A DNA stretch of 64,000 nt from Myotis daubentonii (lineage: Eukaryota > Chordata > Mammalia > Chiroptera > Vespertilionidae): NCBI RefSeq assembly GCF_963259705.1, contig NC_081861.1:68491623-68555622 (forward strand). The letters are read 5' to 3'. The translations under genes were made by a program, and so were the position numbers. Below are positions 62,612 through 64,000 of this stretch, in pieces. A model generated the notes under the pieces. The model was not told the origin of the DNA. It did not search any database and worked only from the letters and a program-made list of their open reading frames with translations. Numbering within the stretch: position 1 is the first letter of the stretch; each line of letters opens with the position of its first letter.

Positions 62612-62765
62612 ATTTGTAACAGCTCTATTGAGGTATAATTCTTATATAACAAATTGAACATATTTAAAGTGCACAATTTGGTATGATTTGAAATATGTAC
62701 ACATCCTTGAAACCAAAAAACACAGTTAAAGTAGTGAACATATATATCATTTTTAAACATTGTTC
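62612..62765 (-). mobile_element. Old L1M 3' fragment
   Basis: gtaacagctctattgaggta, then taattcttatataacaaatt and aaagtgcacaatttggtatg, is the complement of an ancient L1 3' UTR. Confidence 0.75.
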
Positions 62766-63600
62766 TGGAGGTTTTACCCAGGGTGTTTAGGCAAGAAAAA
62801 TAAATAAAAGGCATGAATATTGATAATGAAGGAGAAAGCCTGTACACAGACAACATGATTCTCTATGTAGAAAATTCAATTGAATCTACATTAAAGCTAT
62901 TTGAACTAAGTGAATTTAGCAAGGTTATAGGATCAATATAAAAATCAATTGCATTTCCTTACACTTGCAAAAGATAAACAGAAATTAAAATGAAAAATAA
63001 CAATAGCATTTACTGTAGCATTAAATATTAAACAGGGATAAAATTGACAGAAGTTATGAAAGATGGGTACATCTGAAAGAAGGCATACATTGAGAGAAAT
63101 TCAAGACAATCTAAATAATTAATACTTTTTTCATGAATCAACAGACTGGTTATTGTTAAAGTACTAATTCTCCTCCAAATTGGTCTATAAATTAACACAA
63201 TCTATTTTAAAATCCTAAGAGTTTTAAAAAATGACAAAATAATTCTAAAACTGATATAGAGATGAACAGGACCTAGAATTGCCTAAACAACTTTGAAAAA
63301 GAGGAACAAATTTAGACAGCTAACAATTCTGATTTCATGACTTTTGGTAAAGTTATATGGTAATAAAAATGTATATATAGCACTAGTACAGGCTTAGACA
63401 TATAAATCAGTAGAATAGAAAAGATAGTCTAGAAATAAACCTACATGTTTATAGACAAGTGAATTTGACAAAAGTACAAAGACAATTCAAAGGAGAAAGA
63501 AGAGTATTTTCATTAAATTGTGTTAATAATTGGATATCAAGGTGCAAAAATAAATGTTGACTCATAAATTGTCACATCTAAAAAAATAATTCATTACTAA
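62766..63600 (+). mobile_element. Decayed old L1 ORF2
   Basis: The plus strand carries a very degraded ORF2 section just after the reverse transcriptase motif. A remnant of the FADD-box context (DNMILYVENSIEST-like) lies at 62850-62890, followed by stop-ridden sequence matching the order seen at 26.9-27.6 kb. The element has no function. Confidence 0.75.
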
Positions 63601-63672
63601 TTAACCTAATACTGTAAGGAATCTGGGTGCAGGGTATGGAAATGGGATAAAATATTTGTGACTTTTAATCAG

Positions 63673-64000
63673 TGTTGGGAAAATTTCCCAAGGTGTACTG
63701 GAACCAAACTCCAAAGGAAGATGGGGCCAAGGGACCAAAGAAAGAGACTGAGAATCTCAGAAATAAAGAGAGTTTATTAAGGGAACTTATGGACAGTAGC
63801 AGAGTATTTGGTGACAGCAAGACAATGGATCTCAACAGGGAAAGGGAGTGGCTCTTGATATATATAGCCTCCATGATCATAGGTGGCCTGTAGACAAGTG
63901 GCACGTGCTTGTGGAAAGCTGTGTATTCCAAAGCAGTTAACACATAAAGGAGTCCACTTATCTATGTAAGAATCCTCCTTTCATGTGATATGTGCCCACC
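63673..64000 (-). mobile_element. Endogenous retrovirus LTR, minus strand, cut by window edge
   Basis: Read on the minus strand it has a TATA box (ctatatatatc, about 63859-63870), a polyadenylation signal AATAAA (63773-63778 as tttatt) about 90 bases downstream, and a U5-like end finishing ...ttcccaaca with CA at 63673-63674. No coding sequence lies in the window. The upstream U3 part continues beyond 64000, so it could be a solo LTR or the 3' LTR of a provirus. Class is not assigned. Confidence 0.72.

Overview
This is a window of mammalian nuclear DNA, almost certainly from a vespertilionid bat. Three features support that call. First, there are many tRNA-derived Ves-type SINEs, most ending in a tail of the ATCAATAAAAATATATTTTAAA kind and most flanked by visible target-site duplications. 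Second, there are about eleven non-autonomous Helitrons of the HeliBat kind, with a 5' end like TCTATATATATAAAAGCCTAA or TCCTATATAATAAAAG and a 3' hairpin plus CTAG, inserted between A and T; this group was amplified in vespertilionid bats. Third, there are L1 elements with the same 3' end repeated many times, plus a short hAT element of a type common in bats. The remaining DNA is AT-rich and carries old mammalian repeats (MIR, L2, L1M, hAT-Charlie, Tigger-like).

I found no intact protein-coding gene, no exon I could support, and no tRNA, rRNA, CRISPR array or operon. Most long open frames fall inside L1 ORF2 remnants, GC-rich HeliBat interiors or simple repeats. The one host-gene-derived sequence is a broken, intronless SelO-family (protein adenylyltransferase, SELENOO-like) copy on the minus strand at 13.4-14.45 kb. 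It has a polyadenylation signal and an A-rich tail, so it is a processed pseudogene.

Layout. 0-4 kb: two facing HeliBats, L1 3' ends, a HeliBat inside an old L1, a MIR. 4-10.5 kb: mostly unique AT-rich DNA with SINEs at 6.2-6.6 and 7.8 kb and an L1 end at 8.6 kb. 10.5-13.3 kb: a ~165-bp non-transposon segment present twice at about 98% identity, with a HeliBat between the copies. 13.4-14.7 kb: SelO pseudogene and a HeliBat. 15.5-16.9 kb: a three-level L1 nest. 17-26.8 kb: mostly unique, with an old hAT, a Tigger-like hairpin element, a TATC microsatellite and an old L1. 26.9-29.2 kb: L1 ORF2 remnant running directly into a 5'-truncated HeliBat. 29.3-33 kb: a cluster of SINEs. 33.8-37.5 kb: three GC-rich HeliBats. 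37.5-50 kb: unique DNA with SINEs, MIRs, L2 and one HeliBat. 50.2-51.3 kb: a complete 1-kb HeliBat with internal repeats. 54.6-57.6 kb: a 5'-inverted (twin-primed) L1 carrying two later insertions. 58.2 kb: a 7-bp AT satellite-like repeat. 58.5-62.6 kb: mostly unique. 62.6-64 kb: decayed L1 followed by a minus-strand retroviral LTR cut by the window edge.

I did not find a new biological system. The most useful leads are the SelO-like retrocopy, the unexplained local duplication beside it, and the structural oddities of the HeliBats and the inverted L1. Subfamily names are by recognition only; no database search was possible.
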